DNA of 64,000 bases from Paragorgia papillata (GCA_035771165.1 JAWNZC010000408.1:1302001-1366000); one strand, 5' to 3'. Shown: positions 23,203 through 34,854, counted from the first letter of the stretch. Program-made: numbers and translations. The notes: generated from the letters alone by a model not told the origin.

Positions 23203-24447
23203 TTATACCATAGGAAGCCCAAGCACTATCACGTACTGTCTGTCGTATTATATAATATACTTAAAGGTTGGCAGGTAAATTCACTAGTTCAACCATGGAT
23301 AGTAAAATGAGTGGCTTGGAAACTAATAGTCACGTGAGGTGTTTCCAGGCCGCCGATTGGCTGAAAAGCGTTTTTCTTTGCTCGAGAGATGTTGAAACCT
23401 AGTTGCAAATTGTGATGTCACGAATGGCGTGAGTACGCTTGTTTTACTGAGGTTTTTAGTGAACTTTTCTTCAAATTCTTGATATTCTCACATTCAGATG
23501 ACTATGTTGACGTTTCAAATGATTTTATCACCTTACAAACCTGCCTAAGCCACAATCGAGCGTTCGGGGTAAGCGTTGTTGATTTTTGTTTTGATGATTC
23601 CTGTGTTGTTTTGAAGAAACTGGCGTCCCCAAATTGTGCTTTGTTTTGCTCGGAATTTGGGATGCATATTTTAACTAGTAAACCTTGATATCTTCTTTTA
23701 AAATGGGTAAGAATAGACGGGCATTTTGTCGTATTGTGGCTTTGTCGTATTTACAGACAATTCGATTATCATTTTAGGCTGTATTAATCCCAAACTTTGA
23801 ATATACTCGGGTTTTTTAAGCTTGTCAATTGCAACCAGGTTGTTATGCTCACGCCATCAAGTTTCCAATCCAGTCTTTTAATATATCCATGGTTCAACTC
23901 ACCACTTGAATAAATGTCAATACTATTCGCAAATGTGAACGTAAATCAATAAAAAAACAAACACTTCTATAAACACAAATAATCGTACTAACTTGTCACG
24001 AACGTTTGTAATTGCTTAAAACTGTTGTGAAACACCAGAAATTAGTGAAAACAAACAGGGTTTTGTCCAAAAAATTGCCGTACCTATGCGTAGTGCAAAA
24101 ATCCTGTTTGACGCCATCATTCGTGAGCAAATATATGGCATGTCATTGGTCAATCGGCAAAACTACAAAATTATCTCTGCATGATAAATTTGACCAACAG
24201 GGGGGTATTGCAAGAGTGCAGTTAAAAAGATTCGTGTAATAAATACAAACTTTTTGTACGTAAAAGTTTATATAACCGTGTATAGAAATGGAGCGGCAAG
24301 AACGGAAAGGATTCTGTCCCAATGTTCGTTAAGTGGCTAAAAATTTTGCTTAAAATAGAAGGAAGCCAGTTAGTGGCAGACATTTGGCGGAGTTCATTAT
24401 TATTTATGCAAGACGACTCATTGTTGTTCGCCGGTATTAAACTATTA
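23203..24447 (+). repeat. Left arm of a large inverted repeat
   Basis: Reading inverted, this arm matches 28860-29545 nearly throughout (for example CGGTATTAAACTATT and TTCACGAATCTTTTTAACTG-type blocks, the poly-G/poly-C tract at 24200/29140, and the AGTACTATCACGTACTGTC end). About 650 bp is shared; the remainder of this arm is the 598-bp insertion at 23294-23891. Confidence 0.88.
23294..23891. mobile_element. TIR DNA element inserted in the left arm, 7-bp TSD
   Basis: Ends CATGGATAGTAAAATGAGTG and inverted (reading in) CATGGATATATTAAAAGACTG; both continue into TTGGAAACT. GTTCAAC flanks both sides (23287-23293, 23892-23898). The right arm of the inverted repeat (near 29456) preserves the uninterrupted site with a single GTTCAAC, so insertion is proven by comparison. 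No transposase; the 69-residue ORF inside is not recognisable. Confidence 0.85.
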
Positions 24448-24865
24448 GTGGACATTGAAGATTCATTCATTCATTCATTCATTCATTCATTCATCTTTAT
24501 TTGCCACACAAAAAAAAATTGAATTATTTAAAATTAAAGACTTCAGCTAGAGTGATTTCGAGAAAAAAGCAATCAAACGATCAACTGCATATGTATAGGA
24601 CATGCAAGCTAGAGTCAATGTTGGTTTTTGTGCTTTCTATATCAAACTAGTGCCGTGGTCCGTGGATTAGTGGATGTGCAATTACAGTTAAGCTTTAATA
24701 ACGTCGTTCCAACCAAGATATCTTGGGGGTTTGTCATTTCATCGCGGACATGAGCAGGTAACTTAATTGCTTTTTCACCTCTTTCCTCTGTGCAATCTTA
24801 TGTTTTGTGTTTTACTGTTTTTGTATCTACTGCGCATGCGCGAGTAGATACATTGCTGTCGTCCG

Positions 24866-25002
24866 TGTAAGGTAAGGTAAGGTAAGGTAAGGTAAGGTAA
24901 GGTAAGGTAAGGTAAGGTAAGGTAAGGTAAGGTAAGGTAAGGTAAGGTAAGGTAAGGTAAGGTAAGGTAAGGTAAGGTAAGGTAAGGTAAGGTAAGGTAA
25001 GA
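24866..25002. repeat. (GGTAA)n microsatellite, about 27 copies
   Basis: A pure pentanucleotide array starting 15 bp after the HINE-like left hairpin. HINEs commonly carry tandem repeats near the 5' end. Each unit reads GGTAAG, a splice-donor-like string. The YLTLPYLTLP ORF on the minus strand is an artefact. Confidence 0.97.
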
Positions 25003-25121
25003 TAAGTTAATAAAAGAATGCCTTCGCAGCCAATCAAAAATAAAACGATTGACTCACGACAGACCACCGAAGCCGAAATAACTACTGTACACCAAGTATT
25101 TCACAAGTCATTCTTGACAGC

Positions 25122-25190
25122 ATGGTCGCATGGGGCGAGATATTTGACAAGGAACGGGATATTCAACAAGAGGAAGTTTTTACAAATTTA
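25122..25190 (+). CDS. Possible first coding exon, unknown protein
   Basis: ATG in good context (CAGCATGG) opens a 23-codon frame, MVAWGEIFDKERDIQQEEVF then TNL, ending exactly at a consensus donor GTAAGT (25191). No homology is recognised and no compatible second exon was proven. The open frame at 26095-26279 would need a different phase. Weak call. Confidence 0.25.
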
Positions 25191-25857
25191 GTAAGTATTT
25201 TAAGTATGAATCGTAGTCAATTCTTAATTGTGATGTACTAGACGTTGGAATAATGATAAAAGTTTTTGAAAGCAAATTAATTAATCGAGTCGTTGCGTGG
25301 ACGATTTCATATTCAGACAAGGCAATTTATATGGACCAGACGGTTATATCGACCAGACGGTCGAGCTTCGTAAACTGACAAGACTGTGCGTTGCCGAATA
25401 CAAATGGATGACCTTCTAAGAAAACAAAGTTAGCTTCATGGTCAAGCAACAATGCCCAAAACCTATGGTAGTCCACGAGCGAAATATGCTATTAAATAAC
25501 ATATTGTCGATGTAGATGACAAATAGTCAAATGTCTAGCACGTCTATATACAGTATTAATGGAGTAAAATTGTATGCTGCAGCTGTCAATGTCATGCAAA
25601 ATCATGTTATGAATATGCAAACAGGGGCGGGTGTAGCGTTAGTCCGAAATAAGTCAGACGACTAAGGTAAAAAATATTGTCAAAAATCCGCTTAAAAACG
25701 ACGTGTGGCAGCGAGAGCGATTGCCGAAAACCGATATACTCTCCAGGACCATTGCGTGAGTGTAGCGCCGGTTTTTAGACGCCCTGATGGCACTGATTAG
25801 GTCTGCCGAACTTGGCAGCCATTTTGACTTATTTACCCCGATTTAGCCATAATGATT

Positions 25858-26010
25858 CTGATTGGTCAAAACGGGGCAAATTAAGAGCACTGATTGGTTT
25901 GTCGTATCAGCTATTTTGCCGAATTTGACTCGATTTAGCTCTTCTGATTGGCCAAACACAAAGTGTTCCCGATCTTTGCGTATTTGCCCCAAATTGGGCA
26001 ATCTGATTGG
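25858..26010 (+). promoter_or_regulatory. Four CTGATTGG (inverted CCAAT / NF-Y) sites
   Basis: CTGATTGGTC (25858), CTGATTGGTT (25890), CTGATTGGCC (25944) and CTGATTGGCT (26003) all lie in one orientation within 153 bp and fit the extended NF-Y site (reverse YRRCCAATCAG). Such clusters mark promoters in many animals. They precede the open frame at 26095 by under 100 bp. Repeat-derived origin is possible. Confidence 0.45.
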
Positions 26011-26094
26011 CTTTGCCGAATCTTTGGCTGTCTAATACCTAATGTGCGATCTGTTTGGGTTCATGCGTGTTTGATCGTGCGTGATCTGCTTTAG

Positions 26095-26279
26095 AAAGCA
26101 ACAACAAGGTGTTATTGCAACAAATATATGCAACGGCTTTATCTGAAAGCGTCAGTGTTTGTCGATTTCTCGTTAAAGAAGAACATTTTCTCAAGATTGG
26201 TGACGGAGATTGCTTACCAAATAACACCGCAACACGTGAAGCTGTGAAGGGCCTTCTATCGCTCAATAAGTCCAAGGCA
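26095..26279 (+). CDS. Possible internal exon, unknown protein
   Basis: After a plausible acceptor (CTGCTTTAG) a frame reads NKVLLQQIYATALSESVSV, CRFLVKEEHFLKIGDGDCLP and REAVKGLLSLNKSK, ending at AAG followed by GCAAGT (a GC-type donor). The composition looks protein-like, but a second frame is also open and no family is recognised. Confidence 0.25.
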
Positions 26280-26792
26280 AGTTTAATTTTAAATGTTTTC
26301 ATATATTCATTGGCCTTTATGAAGCTGTCCGACGCAATAGTGCTGTATAGCTTTCAATTCTTGAGGTTATATCACTGATCTCGAGCCTATAAAAGTTTAT
26401 CGAAATTACAAGCTGCTAACAGCTGTTTTGTTGCGCTTAGCTTTCGAAGTGCACTGAGCTTGAGATACGTGAAATATCAGACATGGTTCATTATTCCCGT
26501 GTTTATGGTCGTTCTACGATATAAAAGATTGCTAGAATTGTTTAATTTATTCTGGCTGCGAGCACGCAAGTTAGGGTTTTCTCTGTATTTGTGTAATATC
26601 TGTGTGCTCATATTTTATTAATTGAATATTAACAAAGCGCAAATGAATTAGCCTATGTCTATGTTGTGTATGAAATGACGCGAACCAACGCTGTTATTTA
26701 TTAGACATGTATAAAGTTACATACTAGTTCAGAAACAAGAATGATGCGTAACGTAGCAATGTGCATCATACTTTGGGACACAAGGCGCCATT

Positions 26793-27134
26793 AAAGGGTA
26801 TTGGCAACAAAAATTAAGTTTGTCTAATTTGAATGTAGCAAAACCATGCAGTTATATCTCTAAGTTTGTTCATCGAAATCATTTGAAACTGTGCACATAA
26901 AAACTCCTTGCGACGCTGAACATTTCATGCATGTTAGATATGTAAGTGATTTTGCTCTGTATGAAAATATTTTACCCCACTCCTGACGTCAGAGACCATC
27001 TCATTTACATATCAAACAAATTGAAATATCTCAAAAACGCAGAAAAATACGAAAAAGTTGTAGAAGGATCTTCTATTACAATTTTATGAGTGCTTCAAAT
27101 TAGACAAACTTAATTTTTGTTGCCAATACCCTTT
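26793..27134. mobile_element. MITE with about 41-bp near-perfect TIRs
   Basis: AAAGGGTATTGGCAACAAAAATTAAG... is mirrored by ...CTTAATTTTTGTTGCCAATACCCTTT. Flanks TT/TA..AAA allow a TA or TTA/TAA duplication. A CCCACTCCTGACGTCAGAG core is central. The inner arm TTAAGTTTGTCT(T/A)ATTTGAA also occurs in the element at 41905-42345. Confidence 0.85.
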
Positions 27135-27140
27135 AAAAAC

Positions 27141-27238
27141 ATGTTTTAACTCATTCCTGTCCGAGGGCTTCCCAAGAGGTGAATAAAATCGTCTGGCTTT
27201 AGCTAGAATAAAATACTAAAGACCGGGAAAGAGTTAAG
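27141..27238. mobile_element. Single AACTCTTTCC-family MITE
   Basis: TAACTCATTCCTGTCCGAGG and GGAAAGAGTTAA bound the same TAAAATCGTCTGGC and TAAAATACTAAAGACC interior as the tandem copies at 52746-53072, in the opposite orientation. Confidence 0.75.
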
Positions 27239-27844
27239 ACTCCTTCCAAAATTGTGCTCAAAAGTGCGGGAAACGAGTGCGGGAAACGCCGTTTCAGAGC
27301 CCAAATTTAAAAAATTTTCCGGGGGTCGCATACCCTCGCCCGTCGGACCCCTAATAATTCTACACTCGAATTTTCCATCACCTAAAATCCCTAGGACCCC
27401 TAAAAATGCGGACTTCAACGAATTTGACTAAGGTATAAAAATTCCTAGATCCGCCCCTGGTGCAAACATTTATTGTACTTTTTCTGCATGTATGGCTTGC
27501 ATATGTCTTGAAGAACAATTAATGTACGAGTGCTCTTATAATTTTGATGACATAATTTGCTGGACATCTTTTTCATTCACTATTAAATTTTACAGCAGAA
27601 TAATACTCGAGATGCTTGTTATCTCAAGCGATTTTTTTACCTTCTAACTAGATTGCATTATTGTTTGACAAATTGTTGTAACGAAAATATTTAAATACTG
27701 TCTTAAATTAGTCAATTAAGTCAAATTTTGTGAGTTGTTATATAGTTATGTTAATTTGATTGACCTGCTTAAAGCTTTACTACCCTACTTTATGAATATA
27801 GCTTTTAGTACCATAGCTTTAATAGCTATTAGTGCACTGCCTCT

Positions 27845-27920
27845 CACCACTTAGGACCGGAGTAAAGCCCATTTGGATTGAGTTAGTATTTGAATGGGTG
27901 ACCATGCACCTGTCCGGGCT
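27845..27920 (+). repeat. 5S rRNA-like segment (possible 5S-derived SINE head)
   Basis: GAGTTAGTATTTGAATGGGT then GACC closely follows the 5S rRNA internal promoter C-box region (GGTTAGTACTTGGATGGGAGACC), and CGGAGTAAAGC upstream recalls the A-box region. The ends do not match a functional 5S gene, so it is more likely a 5S-derived SINE remnant. Confidence 0.5.
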
Positions 27921-28859
27921 TGGACTCATGCCAGATATGAGTAGAGTTGTTAGCACTTAGCCTTCTGTGCCTTTTTGCTGGCTTTACTCTGAGAGTCAGC
28001 TGAGTTGACTGATTTCTTTATCAAAGTTAAAACACAGCATGGCCTGTGAGCATACAGTAGACAATTTTGTCAAAAATCTTGTTCAGCTCTAGATCTGAAT
28101 ACAAGTTTGTTACAACTAGATACAATTCCATCAATTTTGTCAAGAATCTTGTTCAGCTATGAATACAAGGTACGGATACAAGTCTTGTTCAGCTATGAAT
28201 ACAAGTACACAGTTGCATCATTGCTTCTACCGTAGTAGCTATAGGCATTAAACGCAGTAGATACATGCACGCCTGGGCGTGCCTATTTTTTTTGGTTTGC
28301 GGCATATTTCATACGTTTTGGGGGACTCGTGCATATAAATGATATGGAACTAATGGAAGTGGATAAAACTGGGCGAAAACTCAGGCATTTATATTTAATA
28401 TATAAAGTGGCTTTGACACGTTTTGTGTCCTTGTATTAAAAGTGAAAGTGTATTGTTTTTAATAGAAAAGTATGTCGATGGTGTAGATAAACATTTGATT
28501 TATTCAGAATATGTGCTGATTTCTACGCTAAATGTGGAAGATTTGAAACGAAAAATCGATATGTTTTATACTTTTATCAGTATCTTTTGAGAAGCAATTG
28601 CTCGACGACAACAAATCAGAGGTTTTTCTGTACGAACTAAAAATTAATTTCGCATTCAGTTGAATATATGATGAGCTGCAAAAAATTGCTGCAAGCCTGC
28701 ATGTCGATCGAAAGTTGGAGTGATGACAGTTGTTTTTAACATGTCAAATATAGCGTAAGGTAAATGCAGCTTAATGTAAGATCTGTTTCGACGTGCCTTA
28801 TTTTTCTATCGTCTAATTATATATGCATGTCATATTTATTGAACTTTGGGTTTGAATGT

Positions 28860-29545
28860 TTATTTAATACCGGCGAACAACAATGAGTCGTCTTGCAAAA
28901 ATAATAATGAACTCCGCCAAATGTCTGTCAAAGCCATGCAGTAAGCCACTAACTGGCTTCCTTCTATTTTAAGCTAAAAAGATTGATAATTTTTAGCCAC
29001 TTAACATATGAGACAACGAACATTGGGACAGAATCCTTTCCGTTCTTGCCGCTCCATTTCTATACACGGTTATATAAACTTTTACGTACAAAAAGTTTGT
29101 ACTTATTACACGAATCTTTTTAACTGCACTGTTGCAATAACCCCCCCCCCCCCCTGTTGGTCAAATTTATCATGCAGAGATAATTTTCTTGTTTTGCCGA
29201 TTGACCAATGACATATATGCCTTATATTTGCTCACGAATGATGGCGTCAAACAGGATTTTTGTACTACGCATAGGTACCGCAATTTTTTGGACAAAAATA
29301 CCCGTTTGTTTTCACTAATTTCTGGTGTTTCACAACAGTTTTAAGCAACAAACGTTCGTGACAAGTTAGTACGATTATTTGTGTTTATAGAAGTGTTGTT
29401 TTTTATTGATTTACGTTCACATTTGCGAATAGTATTGGCATTTATTCAAGTGGTGAGTTGAACTAGTGAATTTACTTGCCAACCTTTAACTATATTATAT
29501 AATACGACAGACAGTACGTGATAGTACTTGGGCTGCCTATGTTTA
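28860..29545 (-). repeat. Right arm of the large inverted repeat
   Basis: Inverted match to 23203-24447 without the 598-bp insertion. Contains a poly-C run (about 14 C near 29141) where the left arm has only GGGGGG, plus scattered substitutions, so the arms have diverged a few percent. Confidence 0.88.
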
Positions 29546-29635
29546 TACCTGTTGAAAGAAACCGCGAGTGTTGCAAGCGCGCGGGGGTTAACGATTTATG
29601 AGAGACGGCAGCAATTTTACTAACTTTGGTTATCC

Positions 29636-31742
29636 CCGAGCCCGGGTGCTAATCTCGACACGCGTGGAGTCATTTTACACGCGTGGACAAACGTGAAATG
29701 CGAACGAATTTCTGTGATCTGAATATTTATTTATATATATGTGTGGACGGACCATGCACGGTTAAGATTGTGGGGCACTGGGAACAATGTAGTTCTTGAA
29801 AAAAAAATTTGAAATATCAACATAATTTTTTCTTGACAAAAAGACTTGAGAAACGAGTTTTTGGGAAACGTATATATCACTTTTGAAGGAACAGAAACGA
29901 ATCAACGTCTACGCATAAAGCAAAACAACGTCTTGAGTAGAAGGAAAAGGAAACCCGTCAAACCGAAACTCTAAAGGAGGAAAAAGCAATAGTAAAACTT
30001 GAAAACCAACGAAGAAATAAAGACCGGCGAAAAGTTAACGGTAAAAATATTATAGAGCAGGCCATTCTCAGTAATCACGAACCTGTCCGAGTTTCCCTGT
30101 TTACATCCTATCACTGTTAATTTTGTTTTCTTTTTTTGTGTGTCCTTAAACTAAAGTATTTTAAACGTATCCATTGCATGTCAGTTTGCTTGCCTGTTGT
30201 ATTTATCTGTGGCTGCCGTTTTATTATCTTTGTTTAAATGGTTTTCTTATTGTAAAACCACTTGTGACTTAACGTATAGCTTGTCCATAATTTGCCATAT
30301 TAAAAACTCGGAAAAGGAGCAATTTTTCTTCTGTAAAACGTACAAATGCTGTGGAAATATTTATTAACATGAAAGTGAAAACAGTTTCAGCACTTCAGAT
30401 TTCGAAATAAGAAATTGCTTTTGTTTAATAATGGCTTAAAGGAATTTGAAATGCCATAAATGTAGCCGTGGCAGTCAGCCAGGTAGTTGTTTGAGTAGTT
30501 TTCAATCAATTCAATGTTTTTGAAAAAATAAATTTTGACACGTGCCTCAATAGCCTATTTCCAGGCCCCCAATAGAAAAGAGGACAAGGGGGGTTGCATT
30601 AATGTTTTCTAATCAGGGGGTATTTACAAAAGTCCATGTAAAAGCGGGCGAGGGTTACTTGCATTTATGTATTTCTAGTACTAGTATAAAATGTATAGAG
30701 CCTTATCAGTCCGCGGAGTAAATGGCTTTTTACACCTGTCGCGGGCTAGAAAGATCGTAGGTGGCGCGCCGTATAATTTCATTCGATTCACCGTGGTATA
30801 TAAACTAGAAATACATAAATACAATAACCCCTCGCCCGCTTTTACATGAATTTTTGTAAATACCCCCTGATTAAAAAAACATTAATGCACCCGCCCCCCT
30901 TGTCCTCTTTTCTATTGGGGGCCTGGAAATAGGCTACTGAGGCAGGTGTAAAAATGTTGTCAAAAACAATTTAACAAAGTAAACAAAAGCAATTTTTTAT
31001 TTCGAAATCTGAAGTGCTGAAACTGTTTTCACCTATACATGTTAATAAATACTTCAACAGCATTTGTACGTTTTACAGAAGAAAAATTGCTCCTTTTCCA
31101 AGTTTTTAATATGGCAAATTGTGGACAAGCTATACGTTACAAGTGGTTTTACAATATTAAAGCCGAAAACCATTTAAACAAAGATATTAAAACGGCAGCC
31201 ACAGATAAATACAACAGGCAAGCAAACTGATATGCAATGGATACGTTTAAAACACTTTAGTTTAAGGACACACAAAAAAAGAAAACAAAATTAACAGTGA
31301 TAGGATGTAAACAGGGAAACTCGAACAGGTTCGTGATTACTGAGAGTGGCTGCTCTATAATATTTTTACCATTAACTTTTCGCCGGTCTTTATTTCTTCG
31401 TTGGTTTTCAAGTTTTACTATTGCTTTTTCATCCTTTAGAGTTTCGGTTTGACAGGTTTCCTTCTGCTCAAGACGTTGTTTTGCTTTATACATAGACGTT
31501 GATTTGTTTCTGTTCTTTCAAAAGTGATATACGTTTCCCAAAAACTCCTTTCTCAAGTCTTCAAATCTTCTTGTCAAGAAACATATTGTTCCCAGTGCCC
31601 CACAATCTTAACCCGTCCACACATATATACAAATAAATATTCAGATCACAGAAATTCATTCGCATTTCACGTTTGTCCACGCGTGTCGAGATTAGCACCC
31701 TCACCGGGCTCCGGGCCTTCGGCCCTACGCCCGGGCTCGGGG
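29636..31742. repeat. 2.1-kb palindrome with about 1-kb arms
   Basis: 29636-30680 and 30808-31742 are inverted copies around a spacer of about 127 bp. Landmarks: GTGCTAATCTCGACACGCGT / mirror at 31680-31699, TTAAGATTGTGGGGCACTGG / mirror near 31595-31612, TTTCTATTGGGGGCCTGG near 30910. The right arm has an extra GC-rich insert (about 31702-31728). A Lys/Glu-rich 78-residue frame (31257-31493, minus) is open in the right arm and interrupted in the left. No target duplication was found. It could be a foldback transposon or a palindromic duplication. Confidence 0.88.
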
Positions 31743-31973
31743 ACAATTACGCAACAAAATTACACGGAGAATAACATAGGCCGAATAATGAAACATTTTT
31801 GGTGCTTAGCCAATGGCAATTCTATCTAACGCCACGTGATCAATAATTTACCAATCAAATAGAAATTAAGTAAGGGTGTTATTTAGAAATTAACGCACCA
31901 GGTGACTTCCAGCTGGCACTTATATTATCGTTATCGAATAAATGCAAGTACTAGTTTTCAAACGCTGTTTTCA

Positions 31974-32044
31974 GCTTGCCTGTATGTGGATGAGAGTAGA
32001 TTTGCGAGCGGCGAAGTAGAACTTGACGGAATTGAAGATTACTC
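31974..32044 (+). CDS. Possible exon, unknown protein
   Basis: Between TTTTCAG and donor GTGCGT one frame reads CLYVDESRFASGEVELDGIE then DYS. Acidic composition and clean splice borders suggest an exon, but no family or flanking exon was recognised. Confidence 0.25.
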
Positions 32045-32159
32045 AGGTGCGTTGGTTACATATATACATGCAGAGAAAAGAAACGTGATCATAAAACTAG
32101 ACATAAAATATAACGTAAGTTATAATAAATATATATGCATATGTGCAAGTATATAGGTT

Positions 32160-33060
32160 AGTGGTACTGCGATACGGAAAGCGGGGATATTCTTTATGTA
32201 TAACAAGTGGTATCAAATATAGAAACTAGAACTTGAACTGCATTGTATAATATGGCAGTTAATATAATGTTATACTATATACGACTGATGTTTTGAACTT
32301 AACATAAACAGCTGATCAGAAGTAACGTTTATACAATATATAGCCGGTCAAACTAACTTTATTTTAACTTTATGTCAGACAAGGAGTAACTATATTTTAG
32401 CCGACCAGAATAACGTTAACGGCCATGCAACTATATATGTCTATATACAAAGACTGGCCAATGATAACGTTGACTATGTGACAACGACGTCGACTTAAGC
32501 CTGCATTATGGGGCACATACATGTCACTAATCGGCCCTTTTTTTGCCTTTCGGTATCTTTCGGAACTTTCAGGGCTTTTCGGATCATTTCGGGGTTTACA
32601 CGCCCTGACATTCGATGCCTGTAGATGTTGTTTGGCGCCATCTTTTATCAAAGCATGCTAGAAATCCATTTGATTTTGGAGAAGCCATCTTGAAAAAAAT
32701 AAAAATAAAATGTGCTCGCCTCTTCCTTTTTTTTTAAAGTTCGGACGATAAATTACTATATTTTTTTACTTGGCTTTAGCAACTAGGCCATCATTCTTAC
32801 GATACTCAAGTCAAATAACCGTTCATGCAGGAAGAATAATGAGTGATCAGAGAACGATAAAAAATTGATAATCGCTACACATGGCATGATGCGATATTTT
32901 GGTCGATTTCAAATCAGTTTGATATTTTACCATTTTTACGACGAAAATCGGCCGACTAAAACCGCTCTGTGACGACCGCACCGGTAACGATTTTAATCGT
33001 AAGCTATTAATTTATTCCGCCGATAGAGGCCGGTCGACTAAAATCGTAGCGTGTGCGCCA
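32160..33060. other. No supported gene
   Basis: AT-rich stretch with GCCGGTCAAACTAAC / GCCGACCAGAATAACG-like short repeats around 32340-32420 and ATCGGCCGACTAAAAC / CGGTCGACTAAAATCG at 32950-33050. These suggest a degraded TIR element, but no confident boundaries. Confidence 0.3.
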
Positions 33061-33117
33061 GGCTTTAGGTGAAACTGTTCAACTTTTTCGATTTAAACAA
33101 CCTTTACTCACTACTTT

Positions 33118-33145
33118 ATACTCTGACGAAGGGCTCGAAAAGTCA
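33118..33145 (+). repeat. PLE-like 3' stem-loop motif
   Basis: CTGACGAAGGGCTCGAAAAG closed by GTCAG repeats the motif found downstream of the Penelope-like fragment (20236). The CTGANGA...GAA spacing recalls a hammerhead ribozyme core, but stem II is very short here. Confidence 0.35.
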
Positions 33146-34406
33146 GTATTTCATTGCTAAAAATGTTGGCAATTTACCACCTTTTCACTTTGGCTACGCT
33201 TACACGGTACAGGACGAATTCGAGACCGGTCTCGAAATAGGACGAATTCTTCCGTGTAAACAGAAATTCGTCCGGTACCGCGTGTAAACGCCACGGGGTC
33301 TTTGTCTCTATAGCCAGTTTGCTCTACTGATTCAAAGCACTGCCTACGCGCGCAGCACTCTACTTTTTCACTCTACTGTATGGGTTGATGTAGCCACTGT
33401 GTCTGAAAATAATATAAATAAATGTTGTTCTACACTGTACAATAATATATAGACTATATATTATATAATATAGAAAATTAACAATGCGACCATGTGCGCT
33501 GTAACAAGATGATAGAGTTAATACGACACTGAATAAATTTGTGAACATCAATCATTATATATTGCTTTTTCATTTCTATCACGCAGTCTTATTATACTGA
33601 ATCAACATGCACAAATTGACAAAGCTGAGTAAACAAATAATAATTATTAAAACGCGATGTCACAAATCATCTCAGTTATCATGCCACCGTGAAAAGCTTC
33701 TGAAAAATTAAAAAGATGGCTTCATCTGGTCCGATAAAAAAAATAAAAGTCCAATAAAACTCGTTATGACGCCTGTATACACGAAGATTATGCGCGTAAA
33801 CACTAGTTATAGTGATCAATGTGGTTGATTTAGAGATGGACTTTTTTTTTTAATTTTTAAGAATTCTTAATAATTTTAATGCCGTACATTTGTTTTAATA
33901 TATTTTATAAGTTTTCATGATAGACATTGATATGATTTGATTGAGTGGTTCGAACACGTGTACTGTATGACATCTGAGTGTTACGTCAGCAAGATGACAA
34001 CAGATTGCAACTTCTTTTATACTCGATAATGTTATTTTGTTTATCCAAATACGTATACATATATAACTATAATTGCGATTTCAAAAGAAATATATCTATG
34101 GTTATAATAGTCATACGCTGCTAACACGACAATAACAAAACTATAACGATAAGAAAGATTGAACCAAATTGAGCTCTCTGCATGCGTGCACGGAGTATTT
34201 TATCTACAATAATCTCACCCCAAAATAGGAATTAGATCTAGATCTTTTATATAAAAAATTGTGACGAATGTAGGAATTGCAAAGAGTCTTTCTGAAACGG
34301 AGGCGGCCCAGGACGACTACATGCACACGACGTTTTACGTGCATGTAACGATGTTTTGTGCTAAGGTACGGAATGACACATTTATAGTGCTAAGGTACGG
34401 AATTTT

Positions 34407-34854
34407 AAAGTGCCTATGAAACGAAATTTTACTTCAGCTTTTTAAGATTGGGTTTGGATCACCTAAGATAATGAGATATAGATAGCTTTTACAAACCTTT
34501 TAAATCTTATCCCAATCTTGTTTGAGCAATGACGTCATATGTTGTATGGGGAGAAACGGAAAATCAGTCATATATTTTAACTACACAAAACCGCACATTG
34601 CAGGTGTAATCAGACCATACCCCAAGGGAAATTTCCAACGTTTGATTCAGTTTAGTCAAACCAATCCAAAAATACGACTGATTTTCCGTTTTCACCCACA
34701 TACAACGTTTGACGTCATTGCTCAAATTACATGACCAATAACTCAAGAATGGGATAAGATTTGAAAGACATGTAAAAGATATTTTTCATTATCTTAGGTG
34801 TTCTTCCAAATACAATCTTAGAAAACTGAAGGGAAATTTCGTTTTATAGGTACT
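34407..34854. mobile_element. MITE with about 190-bp arms
   Basis: AAAGTGCCTATGAAACGAAA at the left and TTTCGTTTTATAGGTACTGT at the right; inner arms AAATCTTATCCCAATCTTG.. / ..AATGGGATAAGATTTG and CGGAAAATCAGTC / GACTGATTTTCCG pair. Two GACGTCAT-type sites face each other. Confidence 0.8.

Larger units (their letters stand above)
24823..28286. mobile_element. Helentron/HINE-like termini enclosing 3.5 kb
   Basis: Left end: GTATCTACTGCGC at 24823 forms a hairpin with GAGTAGATAC. Right end: AACGCAGTAGATACATG at 28251, then a hairpin GCACGCC-TG-GGCGTGC (28267-28282) and CTATTTTTT. Terminal GTATCTACTGCG and subterminal CGCAGTAGATAC form an asymmetric inverted repeat with a 3' hairpin, as described for Helentrons and their non-autonomous HINEs. 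Equivalent ends are at 60600, 61998 and 62147-62180. Whether one element spans the full 3.5 kb or the two ends belong to separate insertions cannot be decided here. Confidence 0.5.

Noticed and set aside
24866..25002. CRISPR-like array
   Set aside because: Pentamer microsatellite with no spacers, and the sequence is eukaryotic (spliced genes).
24798..25067. YLTLP-repeat protein
   Set aside because: Frame of the GGTAA pentamer.
32397..32651. 84-residue minus-strand ORF
   Set aside because: Starts and ends inside repeat-like sequence; no family, no splice context.
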